A stretch of DNA of 64,000 nt. Origin: Aquimarina sp. AU58. GTDB lineage: Bacteria; Bacteroidota; Bacteroidia; Flavobacteriales; Flavobacteriaceae. The stretch lies in assembly GCF_900312745.1 (NCBI RefSeq), contig NZ_OMPD01000004.1:1-64000 (forward strand), written 5' to 3'. A model generated the notes under the pieces. It saw nothing but the letters and a program-made list of their open reading frames with translations. It was not told the DNA's origin and searched no databases. This document shows, piece by piece, positions 16,593-24,474 of the stretch (position 1 is its first letter; each line of letters begins with the position of its first letter). A program made the translations under genes and the position numbers.

Positions 16593-17507
16593 TTATTTCT
16601 TGGTAGACTTAGATTCTAACAAACTAATACGTTTGTTTTGTTCAATTACATACAAAGTCAATTCCTCTATCTTTTGAAGTAGCTTTATATTCATTTCTGC
16701 TAAATGAATACCATTCTTTTCCATCTCTTTAGCCGATGCTATTTCTGGTAAATGTTTGTTTTTCTTTACAAAAGCTTCTACCTCTGCTAAAGAAGGCAAC
16801 TGATACTCATTTGCAAATACAAAATCTGCCCCTCCTGCTGTAGCCGTTACTTTTATTTCGCGAGAGTGAATATTTCCTTTTACGGTAAGTTTAGAATCTG
16901 GATTCTGTGTTCCTATTCCGACATTACCATTTGTTAAAATGGTCATCTTTGAGGCATAATTTGTAATAAGATGTAAATTATGGTTGCTTTCTGTACCAAC
17001 AAACCCCCCTCCTCCATACCAAGATTCATTATGAGAAAATATTCCTGTCTTATATTTCTCATTTACACTGGTTGCCAGGATTTTAGAATGTTGTGAACCC
17101 GCAACATCCAATACTCTATTCCAGCCTTGTGCATTAGAAGGATTTTGTGTTCCTATTCCCACATTACCATTTGTTAAAATGGTCATCTTTGAGGCATAAT
17201 TTGTGATAAGATGTAAATTATGGTTACTTTCTGTTCCAACAAAACCTCCTCCTCCATACCAAGATTCGTTATGAGAGAATATCCCTGTTTTATATTTTTT
17301 ATTTACGCTGGTTGCCAGAATTTTAGAATGTTGCGAACCGGCAACATCTAGTACTCTATGCCAACCTTGTGAATTAGAAGGGGTTTGTGTTCCTATCCCT
17401 ACATTTCCACTATTTGAATAAATAGTATTTTGATTATCATAATTATGTTGGGCATAAATCCCCGAACTAATACTCATTAGAATGAGTATAAAAATCGTTT
17501 TTTTCAT
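16593..17507 (-). CDS. Tail-fibre-like secreted protein 1 with duplicated 80-residue head
   Basis: A 304-residue protein. Its signal peptide (MKKTIFILILMSISSGIYAQ) is nearly identical to that of the next gene. Residues 44-203 are two almost identical 80-residue repeats, each ending in NGNVGIGTQNP, the GIGT collar seen in phage tail-fibre-like proteins of Bacteroidota. Residues 210-304 form a conserved C-terminus with a LPSLAEVEAFVKKNKHLPEI motif and a coiled coil (LLQKIEELTLYVIEQNKRIS), a probable trimerisation and chaperone-like segment. No catalytic residues are visible. It is probably an exported trimeric fibre or adhesin. The export route after Sec is unknown, since it lacks a T9SS signal. 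Confidence 0.75.
   Translation of the reverse strand: MKKTIFILILMSISSGIYAQHNYDNQNTIYSNSGNVGIGTQTPSNSQGWHRVLDVAGSQHSKILATSVNKKYKTGIFSHNESWYGGGGFVGTESNHNLHLITNYASKMTILTNGNVGIGTQNPSNAQGWNRVLDVAGSQHSKILATSVNEKYKTGIFSHNESWYGGGGFVGTESNHNLHLITNYASKMTILTNGNVGIGTQNPDSKLTVKGNIHSREIKVTATAGGADFVFANEYQLPSLAEVEAFVKKNKHLPEIASAKEMEKNGIHLAEMNIKLLQKIEELTLYVIEQNKRISLLESKSTKK
16899..17378 (-). repeat. Two tandem 240-base repeats inside tail-fibre gene 1
   Basis: Each 240-base unit encodes SNSQGWHRVLDVAGS through GNVGIGTQNP. The units (16899-17138, 17139-17378) are nearly identical, with mostly silent differences, which points to recent duplication or gene conversion. Confidence 0.85.
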
Positions 17508-17528
17508 TTTGTGTAATTTTAAGTTGGT

Positions 17529-18617
17529 TTATTTTTTAGCTTCAATTAATTTTTCTATTTCTGATAATCTATTAGACAAAGATTTCAATTCTTCAATCTC
17601 ACTAGCTTGCCGTTTAATTTCTTTTTCCTGTTGTATCGTATACAGTGTTAGCTCTTCGATTTTTTGAAGTAATTTAGCATCCATCGCTCCAAGATAAATT
17701 CCGTTTTTCACTACTTCTTTAGCACTTGGAATATCTTTTAAATGCCCTTTTTCTTTGATGTGGTTTTCTACTTCACTAAGCGTAGGAAGGTTATAATCGG
17801 TTTCAAAAACAAAATCTGACCAGCTAGTTGCTTCTACTTTGATTTCTCTTGCTCCTATCGAGCCATCTACTGCAAGCTTGTGAGATCCTGTTGTTATTGT
17901 CCCTATACCTACTTTACCTACATGATCTATAGTCATAGCTGTTTTAGAACCAGAAACGTATGCGTTGGTTGTTGAAAAATACATTTTTGTCCCATAACTA
18001 CCATCACTTCTTACATAGATACCTGCCTGAGCAGTTTCTCCATTAGACGAGTCTGATGCTCCAAAAGTGATGGCACTTCCAAAATGGTTACTCGAATTCT
18101 CAGGGTCTAAATGGATAGAACCTACTGAAGTTCCCGGAGTAGATTCGTTCCAATTATTTGAGCCCCCCGCGATCTGAAGTTGGGATTTAGGAACATTTGT
18201 CCCTATACCTACTTTACCTACATGATCTATAGTCATAGCCGTTTTAGAACCAGAAACGTATGCGTTGGTTGTTGAAAAATACATTTTTGTCCCATAACTA
18301 CCATCGCTTCGAACATAGATACCTGCCTGAGCAGTTTCTCCATTAGACGAATCTGATGCTCCAAAAGTGATAGCACTTCCAAAATGATTACTCGAATTCT
18401 CAGGATCTAAATGGATAGAACCTACAGAAGTTCCCGGAGTAAATTCGTTCCAATTATTTGAACCTCCTGTAATATGCATTTTTGCTATAGGGTTTGTTGT
18501 ACTTATACCTACTTTACCGGATTTTGAATAAATAGTATTTTGATTATCATAATTATGTTGGGCATAAATTCCCGAACTAATACCCATTAGGATAAGTATG
18601 AAAACTGCTTTTTTCAT
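17529..18617 (-). CDS. Tail-fibre-like secreted protein 2 with duplicated 100-residue head
   Basis: A 362-residue protein. It starts with the same signal peptide and HNYDNQNTIYSKSGKVGI segment as its downstream neighbour. A different head module of 100 residues begins with GGSNNWNE at residue 51 and again at 151. Each unit ends with DHVGKVGIGT. The C-terminus from KLAVDGSIGAREIKVEA has YNLPTLSEVENHIKEKGHL and a coiled coil, LLQKIEELTLYTIQQEKEIK. It lies 21 bases upstream of fibre gene 1 and is probably in the same transcript. It is likely a surface or secreted trimeric fibre; its target is unknown. Confidence 0.75.
   Translation of the reverse strand: MKKAVFILILMGISSGIYAQHNYDNQNTIYSKSGKVGISTTNPIAKMHITGGSNNWNEFTPGTSVGSIHLDPENSSNHFGSAITFGASDSSNGETAQAGIYVRSDGSYGTKMYFSTTNAYVSGSKTAMTIDHVGKVGIGTNVPKSQLQIAGGSNNWNESTPGTSVGSIHLDPENSSNHFGSAITFGASDSSNGETAQAGIYVRSDGSYGTKMYFSTTNAYVSGSKTAMTIDHVGKVGIGTITTGSHKLAVDGSIGAREIKVEATSWSDFVFETDYNLPTLSEVENHIKEKGHLKDIPSAKEVVKNGIYLGAMDAKLLQKIEELTLYTIQQEKEIKRQASEIEELKSLSNRLSEIEKLIEAKK
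17898..18467 (-). repeat. Tandem 300-base repeats inside tail-fibre gene 2
   Basis: The unit at 18168-18467 is repeated at 17898-18167 (second copy slightly shorter at its end). Long stretches are identical at the DNA level, with only scattered substitutions, so the duplication is young or kept uniform by gene conversion. Confidence 0.85.
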
Positions 18618-18704
18618 TTTGTGTAATTTAAGTTGGTTATGTACTATATTAGTTATGTACTTCTTGTATGATGTACATAACTAATATTAAATTGTTATAC
18701 GTCT

Positions 18705-19550
18705 TTACCTTTGAGATTCTAGTTTTTCTAATCGAAGGTTTAATTCTTGAAGTTTTGTATTTAGAGACTTTAATTTTTTAATTTCTTTTTCCTGTTGAAT
18801 TGTATACAGTGTTAATTCCTCTATCTTTTGAAGTAATTTAGCATCCATTGCTCCTAGAAGAATTCCATTTTTTTCTACTTCTTTAGCACTTGGAATATCT
18901 TTTAAATGTCCTTTTTCTTTGATGTGGTTTTCTACTTCGATAAGTGTAGGAAGGTTATAATTAGTTTCAAAAACAAAATCTGACCACCCATTTGCTTCTA
19001 CCATTATTTCGCGTGCGCCTATGGACCCTTCTACTGCCAGTTTATGTGCTCCTGTATTATTGGTTCCGATACCAACTTTTCCATTCGGTATTAAAAATTT
19101 ATTCGCTCCATTTTCCAGCCCTAGAATGAAATTGGTAAGGTTAGGATTAAACCCCATATAAGCCTTACGAACTCCCGCCTTATTTTTCCATTGCGTATAA
19201 AGCCATTTGTCATCTAAGGTTTGAAATGTTGCTATTGCATCTGAAGTGCTACTCACATAGAATGCTCCTCCATTAAGATGTAAACTTCCATTATTAACAG
19301 AAAATTTATTAGCCCCGTTTTCAAGACCTAAAATAAAATTAGTAAGACTTGGATCAAACCCCATATATGCTTTACGAACTCCTGTCTTATTTTTCCACTG
19401 AGTATAAAGCCATTTGTCATCTAAAGTTTGAAATGTTGCTATCGCATCTGAAGCACTTTTAACTGTTAATGTACCTTCAATTGTTTCATTTTGAGCTTCC
19501 GAATTAAAACTCAATATGATCAATCCAATTAATAAAATTGTTTTTTTCAT
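18705..19550 (-). CDS. Tail-fibre-like secreted protein 3 with duplicated 69-residue head
   Basis: A 281-residue protein with a related signal peptide (MKKTILLIGLIILSFNSEAQ). The third head type, SDAIATFQTLDDKWLYTQW, begins at residue 34 and repeats at 103, a period of 69 residues. The GIGT collar and a C-terminus very close to that of fibre protein 2 follow (YNLPTLIEVENHIKEKGHL, then a LLQKIEELTLYTIQQ coiled coil). It is the first gene of the three-fibre run. A strong terminator hairpin lies 61 bases before its start, so its promoter must lie in that short gap. The function is inferred from family resemblance only. Confidence 0.75.
   Translation of the reverse strand: MKKTILLIGLIILSFNSEAQNETIEGTLTVKSASDAIATFQTLDDKWLYTQWKNKTGVRKAYMGFDPSLTNFILGLENGANKFSVNNGSLHLNGGAFYVSSTSDAIATFQTLDDKWLYTQWKNKAGVRKAYMGFNPNLTNFILGLENGANKFLIPNGKVGIGTNNTGAHKLAVEGSIGAREIMVEANGWSDFVFETNYNLPTLIEVENHIKEKGHLKDIPSAKEVEKNGILLGAMDAKLLQKIEELTLYTIQQEKEIKKLKSLNTKLQELNLRLEKLESQR
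19095..19451 (-). repeat. Tandem 207-base repeats inside tail-fibre gene 3
   Basis: The unit at 19245-19451 is followed by a partial second unit at about 19095-19244. Both encode the DDKWLYTQWKNK...NFILGLENGANKF block. Homology in the second unit ends where the GIGT collar begins. Confidence 0.8.
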
Positions 19551-19603
19551 TTTGTGTAATTTTAAGTTGGTTTTAAGATTATTGTGATGTCACATTTTGA
19601 CAT

Positions 19604-19647
19604 AAAAAAACCCCATAACAGGATTCTTTCGAATCCTGATTATGAGG
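19604..19647 (-). terminator. Terminator upstream of the tail-fibre run
   Basis: CAGGATT/AATCCTG with loop CTTTCG is extended by CCCCATAA/TTATGAGG. On the minus strand the hairpin is followed directly by seven T residues, a canonical intrinsic terminator. It would stop transcripts arriving from the BamA remnant before they enter the tail-fibre genes. Confidence 0.8.
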
Positions 19648-19836
19648 TAATTTTTAATAAATATAGAATATAATAAGACTAAAAAACCATAGCTTACGGT
19701 TATTGTTATGTTAAATTTTTATGATTATATTTAGGTTACCAGAATATACTACCAAATATAGAATATCATATAGTCTTAGTACTATTTTATAGTAGGGTAT
19801 TTCAAGTATAAGAAGTTTTTTAAATGCTATAAAGTT

Positions 19837-20066
19837 CTATAAGCTCATCCCAAAACCAAATGTAAATCGCAATCCATCATCACTAGAAAATACTCCTAAC
19901 TGTCCTCCAATAGTATCCATAGCATTAAGCCAGATGCCTCCACCTACAGAATCATGCCACCGATTAGAATCTTCACCATCTAACCATACTCTACCGATAT
20001 CATAACCACCAAAAACTCCTAATTGCAATGGCAATAAACCTGTTTTAAATGTATTAAAACTATATC
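19837..20066 (-). pseudogene. 3' remnant of a second metallophosphoesterase-BamA gene
   Basis: About 77 codons encode the C-terminal end of the same beta-barrel as the intact gene at 24475-28179: FNTFKTGLLPLQLGVFGGYD through FTFGFGMSL. Only about four residues differ over the last 65. The similarity continues about 45 bases past the stop codon. Upstream it breaks off abruptly at about 20067, where a transposase remnant begins. There is no start region or signal peptide, so it cannot make the original protein. Confidence 0.9.
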
Positions 20067-20320
20067 TTATACCATTTCCAACCTAAATTTACTCAATAAA
20101 ATGCACCTTCGATAAGATATCCCTTCACGGCCTTTTTGGCTTTTTCCTCTTCTAACAACTGATTCTATGATCTCGAACATACACCTATGATAATCCGCAT
20201 TATAATAAATGGTTTGTAAAGGCAGTAAAACAGGGGGAAGTTCATCGCAGTTTTTGGTAGGAATTTCTACTTCCGATATCCGAAGCCCCCGATCACTGGT
20301 AATTCAAATCGCTTGCGCAT
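20067..20320 (-). pseudogene. ISNCY-family transposase N-terminal remnant
   Basis: From the ATG at 20320 the minus strand reads MRKRFEL, a typical ISNCY transposase start. After one frameshift it reads ISEVEIPTKNCDELPPVLL, then a helix ending in VVRRGKSQKGREGISYRR. This matches the remembered family pattern of EIP-x-RDELPPVL-x-LQ-x-IY and GRPGMDLW-x-IL. The coding sequence stops at 20067 with most of the enzyme absent. No terminal inverted repeats are visible. It abuts the truncated BamA copy, so the element probably took part in that truncation. Confidence 0.7.
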
Positions 20321-20658
20321 AATAGTCGTTTTATCATAAATCTAACGTACATAAACCTAGCAAAACCATTGCAGATATCAAATTAAATCTTAACTATTAC
20401 ACCAATATTGATTGAGATTCCTAATACATCATATTGATGGGCTTACCCCTTTTTGATTCTGGCGAAGGATATGAAAATTGAGTAAAAAAGGTATTTTTAT
20501 AGCGAATTAAAAAAAAAATTAAAATTCACATATTACAGAGGAAGAAAAACGTATAGAGGTCAGTATTTAAATACTGACCTCTATTAAATTTATTTTGTTC
20601 TGGTATTTCAAAGTTAAAATAAGAGCTCCTTAGATAATCAGGATCTTACAATCAAAAC
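20321..20658. other. Gene-free stretch downstream of subtilase B
   Basis: No coding sequence is supported. It contains one copy of a ~35-base direct repeat (20482-20517) whose partner lies on the other side of subtilase gene B, a poly-A run, and a hairpin terminator at 20553-20584. Confidence 0.6.
20553..20584 (-). terminator. Perfect 32-base palindrome after subtilase B
   Basis: The arms ATAGAGGTCAGTATTT and AAATACTGACCTCTAT are exact reverse complements with no loop bases left over. It lies 75 bases downstream of the subtilase B stop codon and probably terminates that transcript. Confidence 0.65.
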
Positions 20659-23289
20659 TTATTCTATTACAACAGTTTTTGATAATTTTTTTGAACCCAA
20701 AACTAACTGCACTTGATAAAACCCTGAAGGAAGCCCTGATAAATCAATTTTTGTTTTACCTGAAGTCATTTTTTCTTTTTTTACTATTACACCATTGGAG
20801 TTAACAAGAGTTATTTGAGCCCCTATTAGTTTAGATGAAATAACAAATTGTTCTGGAGTTGGATTTGGATAAATAATCATATCGTCTATGGATTCAGTGA
20901 TTAATCCAGATTTTGATCCTTTGATATTCACAGCATAATCCTCAACCTCTCCATAACCTCTTGTCCCACAAGAAGTTCTACTACTACTATTATAAGAAAC
21001 TCTAATACGCATACCTGTAGTTCCTATAGATGCACCTGATGGTACTGGAATTGAAATCGAAGCTTCTGAGGCGCTACTTTTTGATAATAAATATTGTTCA
21101 CCTGCATCCTCAAAATCACCATCAATATTCCAATCAATCCATGCTGTTACTTCATTATCATTACCATATGGTTGACCAATAACTACCGATAATGCATAAC
21201 TATTATTCTTAGCAACATCTGTAGATATATTTGTATAATCATGATAAGAATCTCTGGCTGAACTATTATCTATTGTCCCAAATTTAACCTTTGCAATATG
21301 TTCTGGCCCATTTGTAGCTTCTGCCGCACAATAAGTCGGTGGTGTTCCTCCATCATTATTAGGATCTGTCGTAACTGTTAATACATTACTTGCTCCTGAC
21401 ACATTACCTGCTGCATCTTTAGCTTTGATGGTAAAATCATAACTTGTATTTGGCGTTAATCCTGATATTGTTGCTGTGGTACCATTTACCGTAGTAGAAA
21501 GGTTACTCCCGTTGTAAACATCATACGCTGTTACACCTACATTGTCTGTTGAAGCTGTCCAACTTAAACTTACACTAGTTTTAGTTTTTCCAGTAGAGAC
21601 CAGATTGGATGGTGCTGTTGGTGCTTCAGAATCAGAACCATTCTGAGCTAATAAGACTGCTTGATGTGCATCAACCAAACCATACCCCATCTGATTATTC
21701 CAAGTTCCATTTGGTCGCCCTCCTGTAGTAGCATATGTATATGTTCCTACTTTTTGAGCGGATTGCTCGATAATTGTATTTACCTCACTATATGTTAAGT
21801 TTGGATTAACGCTTAATATTAGTGCAGCTACTCCAGCTACTACTGGACATGCCGATGAAGTTCCGTTAAAAGTTTGCGTATAATCTGTTGTAGAATACCC
21901 ATTCCCCCCCTGCCTGTCTGTAGTAGGCATTTTAACACCTGGGGCCATAATATCTAATTGACTACCATAACAACTACCCCACTGAGTCTCTCCATCACAG
22001 GAGTTTGGATTTTTACGCTCTGCGCAAGGACTCATTGCTCCTACTATTAATAAATCTGGATTACTATTTCCCGGGTATCGAATATTTGTATCATTCTCAT
22101 TACCCGCAGCAAAAACAATAACACAGCCTTTCCCTCCTCGACCATTATTTAGTGCATTCTCTATACTGTTATCGATAATACTTGATGGTGTGTATCCTCC
22201 CCAAGAATTACTAATCACATCTGCTCCATTTTCCGCTGCCCAATTAAAACCACTTGCTAGTTGAGATGGGGTATCTGAGAATAGGAGTTTAATACTAATA
22301 GACATTAATTTTGAAGTAGGTGCAACGCCAGTTACTCCTAAGTTATTATCTTTAACTGCCCCTACAATACCAGCGCAAGCAGTTCCATGATTCCCTCGTA
22401 CAATAGACGGTGTTGTTCCTGAGGTAGTATCAAAACCTGTACCATACACATTAGCTTGTAAATCTGGGTGGTTCATTTCTAACCCATGATCATACACAGC
22501 TGTTTTGATACTTGGATCTCCGGTAGTTATGCTCCAAGCTTCCTCCATATTGATATCAATTCCTGCTGTTCCACCATTTTGCCCTGTATTATTCAAAGAC
22601 CATTGATTATCAAAATAAGGATCGTTTGAAGTCTTTATGTTATGATATATAAAAGCTGGCTCTGTACTTTCAAACTTTCCTGTTTCATAAAATACATTTG
22701 ACAAATCCATAGCATTTAATTCATGAGGAGATGTTATAGAAATTGTAAACCAAAGTGGCATATACTTGTCACGGCCTAAAACTTCTACATTCATTTCTTT
22801 TGCTTTTTCATATAAAAAATCGACATCATTTTTATCTTTAAGCTTTACATAAAAATTATTTGATAATCCTACTTCCCCTCCACTCTTTGTTATATATGTT
22901 GGAGAAGCCATTAAAGTATTAGGTAATTTCTTATAAGATTCGATCTCTTTATAATAATCTGCTATAGTTATATTTTTGCTTGTAGACACTTCCATATAAT
23001 AGCGTTTTACAGCTTTCTTAGAAATTGCTTTAGCATCTAATGAAACTAAAGTAGCTCTCGAATTATCTTCAACTATTTCTTTTATTTTTATTGAATTACT
23101 ACGTAAAGATTTAAAAGAGTTAATAGAATTTTCTCCCTCAAATGAAATAGAAATAGTTCTGGTATCTATATCTAAAAAGAATTTTTCTCCTTTGTAGTAA
23201 TAGAAAGTATCTGATTGTTTTTGTCCAAAGACACTTACTGCAAAAAACAGTAACATCAATGGTGCTATTTTATATATTATGTTTTGCAT
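20659..23289 (-). CDS. T9SS-secreted subtilisin-family (S8) protease with FN3 and GEVED domains, copy B
   Basis: An 876-residue secreted protease, colinear with copy A through the signal peptide, propeptide and catalytic domain. Asp267, His301 and Ser478 are in the same motifs. After residue ~555 it diverges. A fibronectin type III domain (SEAPTAPSNLVSTGKTKTSV) at about 558-650 is followed by a GEVED domain (AWIDWNIDGDFEDAGEQYLL through YGEVEDYAVNI) at about 680-795, then a T9SS type A sorting domain from IYPNPTPEQFVI. The extra domains probably bind glycans or protein surfaces. Upstream on the same strand lie decayed tail-fibre genes and then the intact phosphoesterase-BamA gene. It ends before a palindromic terminator. 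Confidence 0.93.
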   Translation of the reverse strand: MQNIIYKIAPLMLLFFAVSVFGQKQSDTFYYYKGEKFFLDIDTRTISISFEGENSINSFKSLRSNSIKIKEIVEDNSRATLVSLDAKAISKKAVKRYYMEVSTSKNITIADYYKEIESYKKLPNTLMASPTYITKSGGEVGLSNNFYVKLKDKNDVDFLYEKAKEMNVEVLGRDKYMPLWFTISITSPHELNAMDLSNVFYETGKFESTEPAFIYHNIKTSNDPYFDNQWSLNNTGQNGGTAGIDINMEEAWSITTGDPSIKTAVYDHGLEMNHPDLQANVYGTGFDTTSGTTPSIVRGNHGTACAGIVGAVKDNNLGVTGVAPTSKLMSISIKLLFSDTPSQLASGFNWAAENGADVISNSWGGYTPSSIIDNSIENALNNGRGGKGCVIVFAAGNENDTNIRYPGNSNPDLLIVGAMSPCAERKNPNSCDGETQWGSCYGSQLDIMAPGVKMPTTDRQGGNGYSTTDYTQTFNGTSSACPVVAGVAALILSVNPNLTYSEVNTIIEQSAQKVGTYTYATTGGRPNGTWNNQMGYGLVDAHQAVLLAQNGSDSEAPTAPSNLVSTGKTKTSVSLSWTASTDNVGVTAYDVYNGSNLSTTVNGTTATISGLTPNTSYDFTIKAKDAAGNVSGASNVLTVTTDPNNDGGTPPTYCAAEATNGPEHIAKVKFGTIDNSSARDSYHDYTNISTDVAKNNSYALSVVIGQPYGNDNEVTAWIDWNIDGDFEDAGEQYLLSKSSASEASISIPVPSGASIGTTGMRIRVSYNSSSRTSCGTRGYGEVEDYAVNIKGSKSGLITESIDDMIIYPNPTPEQFVISSKLIGAQITLVNSNGVIVKKEKMTSGKTKIDLSGLPSGFYQVQLVLGSKKLSKTVVIE

Positions 23290-23487
23290 GATGTTTATTT
23301 GTTAAATTGTTATTGAAGTAGTTTAAACTTTTTTAATTCTATACAAAAAGCGGTGTTTTTGACACTTCATAGCACTGCTATAAAGTAAGAAAAAGACAGG
23401 GATTAGGTAAAAAAGATATTTTTACAGCGAATTAAAAAAACTCAAATCACTTCATTCAAAAATAGATGCCTATTTTTAAATAAATAT

Positions 23488-23640
23488 GTTTTATTTTTTT
23501 GGTAAGACGAGAATTAAACGTAATGATACGCTTATCTAAATTATCTATAAAGTTAATTCCACTATTTTCAAAAGTAGTTTTATACTCTATTCAGCCAAAT
23601 GGATATCGTGTTTATCCATTTCTTATTCACAACTATAAAA
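23488..23640 (-). pseudogene. Decayed tail-fibre gene, C-terminal fragment
   Basis: The DNA aligns base by base, with many substitutions and small gaps, to the 3' end of tail-fibre gene 1. For example TAAAGTTAATTCCACTATTT here matches CAAAGTCAATTCCTCTATCT at about 16656. The matching part encoded the coiled coil and ended just past the LHLAEMN-like region. The reading frame is destroyed. It sits upstream of subtilase B just as tail-fibre gene 1 sits upstream of subtilase A. Confidence 0.75.
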
Positions 23641-24040
23641 GAAGAGAGAAAAGACTGTTAGTGTGCTTAAAATTTTCAGTTGAGTTTTCATTATTGTTTG
23701 ATTTTTTGTGTTAAACTTATTTGTTTAAATTAAAATGTTGAGCTCTTATTAAAATTTGTTATTCAAAAGTAGAGATTAATTCAAATAAACAAATACGGCA
23801 AACACGTAATAAACAGATAGTTATATTTCTATTATCATTATTGAATCAGGTAAATCACCTTTGATTTCTAATAACGCAACAGTGTTGCGTTATTAGAAAT
23901 CAAAGGGTTAAACTAAAAAGAAGAATGTCGAAATTGGAGAAAATTTCAGAAGAAAAAACCAATACTGATTTAATCAAATTCACCCCTATTTAACACTAAA
24001 TTAACTCTTAATTAACAAATTAACAAATCTTATTCGCAAT
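23641..24040. other. Gene-free AT-rich spacer between two tail-fibre remnants
   Basis: No supported coding sequence. The one notable feature is a long perfect hairpin at 23858-23906. The remaining sequence shows no similarity that I can see to the flanking genes. Confidence 0.5.
23858..23906. repeat. Perfect 23-base inverted repeat with 3-base loop
   Basis: The left arm CCTTTGATTTCTAATAACGC continues AAC; the loop is AGT; the right arm is the exact reverse complement. No T-run follows on either side, so it is not a standard intrinsic terminator. It may be a palindromic repeat or the scar of a small mobile element. Confidence 0.7.
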
Positions 24041-24059
24041 AAATCAGTACTATTTTTAC

Positions 24060-24440
24060 GATATTCTAATTCACAAATCGATATTATATTCAAGTTTATG
24101 ATCATTTATTTATACATTGAAACAAAAAAACCGTTGTTCAACACTTTTTATGCTAATGCTATTTGTGGTAGATTCTCATTTGTCTTCACGAGAACTTTCA
24201 CCTCCTTATAGAAAAGGTAATCGGAGTCATTTACAAATAGAAATAAGCAATAGTATTTACAGTAACTTTTACTTCACGAGAATGATTTTTACCTTTTAAC
24301 ATAAGTTTAGAATCTTGAGTTTGTGTTTCTGTGCCTACATTTGCATTTTATAAATAAAAACGTATTTTAATTAGGGCGTCCCTTCCTGTACAAATATTCA
24401 TTAGGATGAGTGTATAAACTGTTTTATAGGAGGATAATTT
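24060..24440 (-). pseudogene. Decayed tail-fibre gene, larger fragment
   Basis: Similarity to tail-fibre gene 1 can be followed through much of this region. Examples are TGCTAATGCTATTTGTGGTA against AGCCGATGCTATTTCTGGTA (near 16733), TTTCACCTCCTTATAGAAAA against TTCTACCTCTGCTAAAGAAG, and CATAAGTTTAGAATCTTGAG against GGTAAGTTTAGAATCTGGAT. A trace of the signal-peptide region is left at about 24398-24430. The head-domain repeats are deleted and the frame is broken. It lies directly after the intact phosphoesterase-BamA gene, the position expected from the other copy of the locus. Confidence 0.75.
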
Positions 24441-24474
24441 CAAGTATAAGAAGTTTTTCAAATACTATAGAATC

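Larger units (their letters stand above)
20482..23440. repeat. ~35-base direct repeats flanking subtilase gene B
   Basis: GTAAAAAAGGTATTTTTATA (and on to GCGAATTAAAAAAA) at 20482-20517 is repeated at 23407-23440 with two or three differences. The two copies sit on either side of the subtilase B gene, about 2.9 kb apart and in the same orientation. They may mark the junctions of a duplicated or inserted segment. Confidence 0.6.

Noticed and set aside
16899..19451. CRISPR or satellite array
   Set aside because: The repeats are long, in frame, contiguous and inside coding genes; there are no unique spacers of constant length.
20185..20262. Plus-strand open stretch reading YDNPHYNKWFVKAVKQGE
   Set aside because: It looks like a toxin-antitoxin end at first glance, but it is the antisense of the ISNCY transposase remnant and has no start.
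23499..23714. Plus-strand 71-codon open frame
   Set aside because: It lies antisense to a decayed tail-fibre gene; the similarity is to the minus-strand gene, and the open frame is incidental.
24117..24299. Plus-strand 60-codon open frame
   Set aside because: It covers the antisense of the larger tail-fibre remnant and has no signal peptide, domain or promoter.
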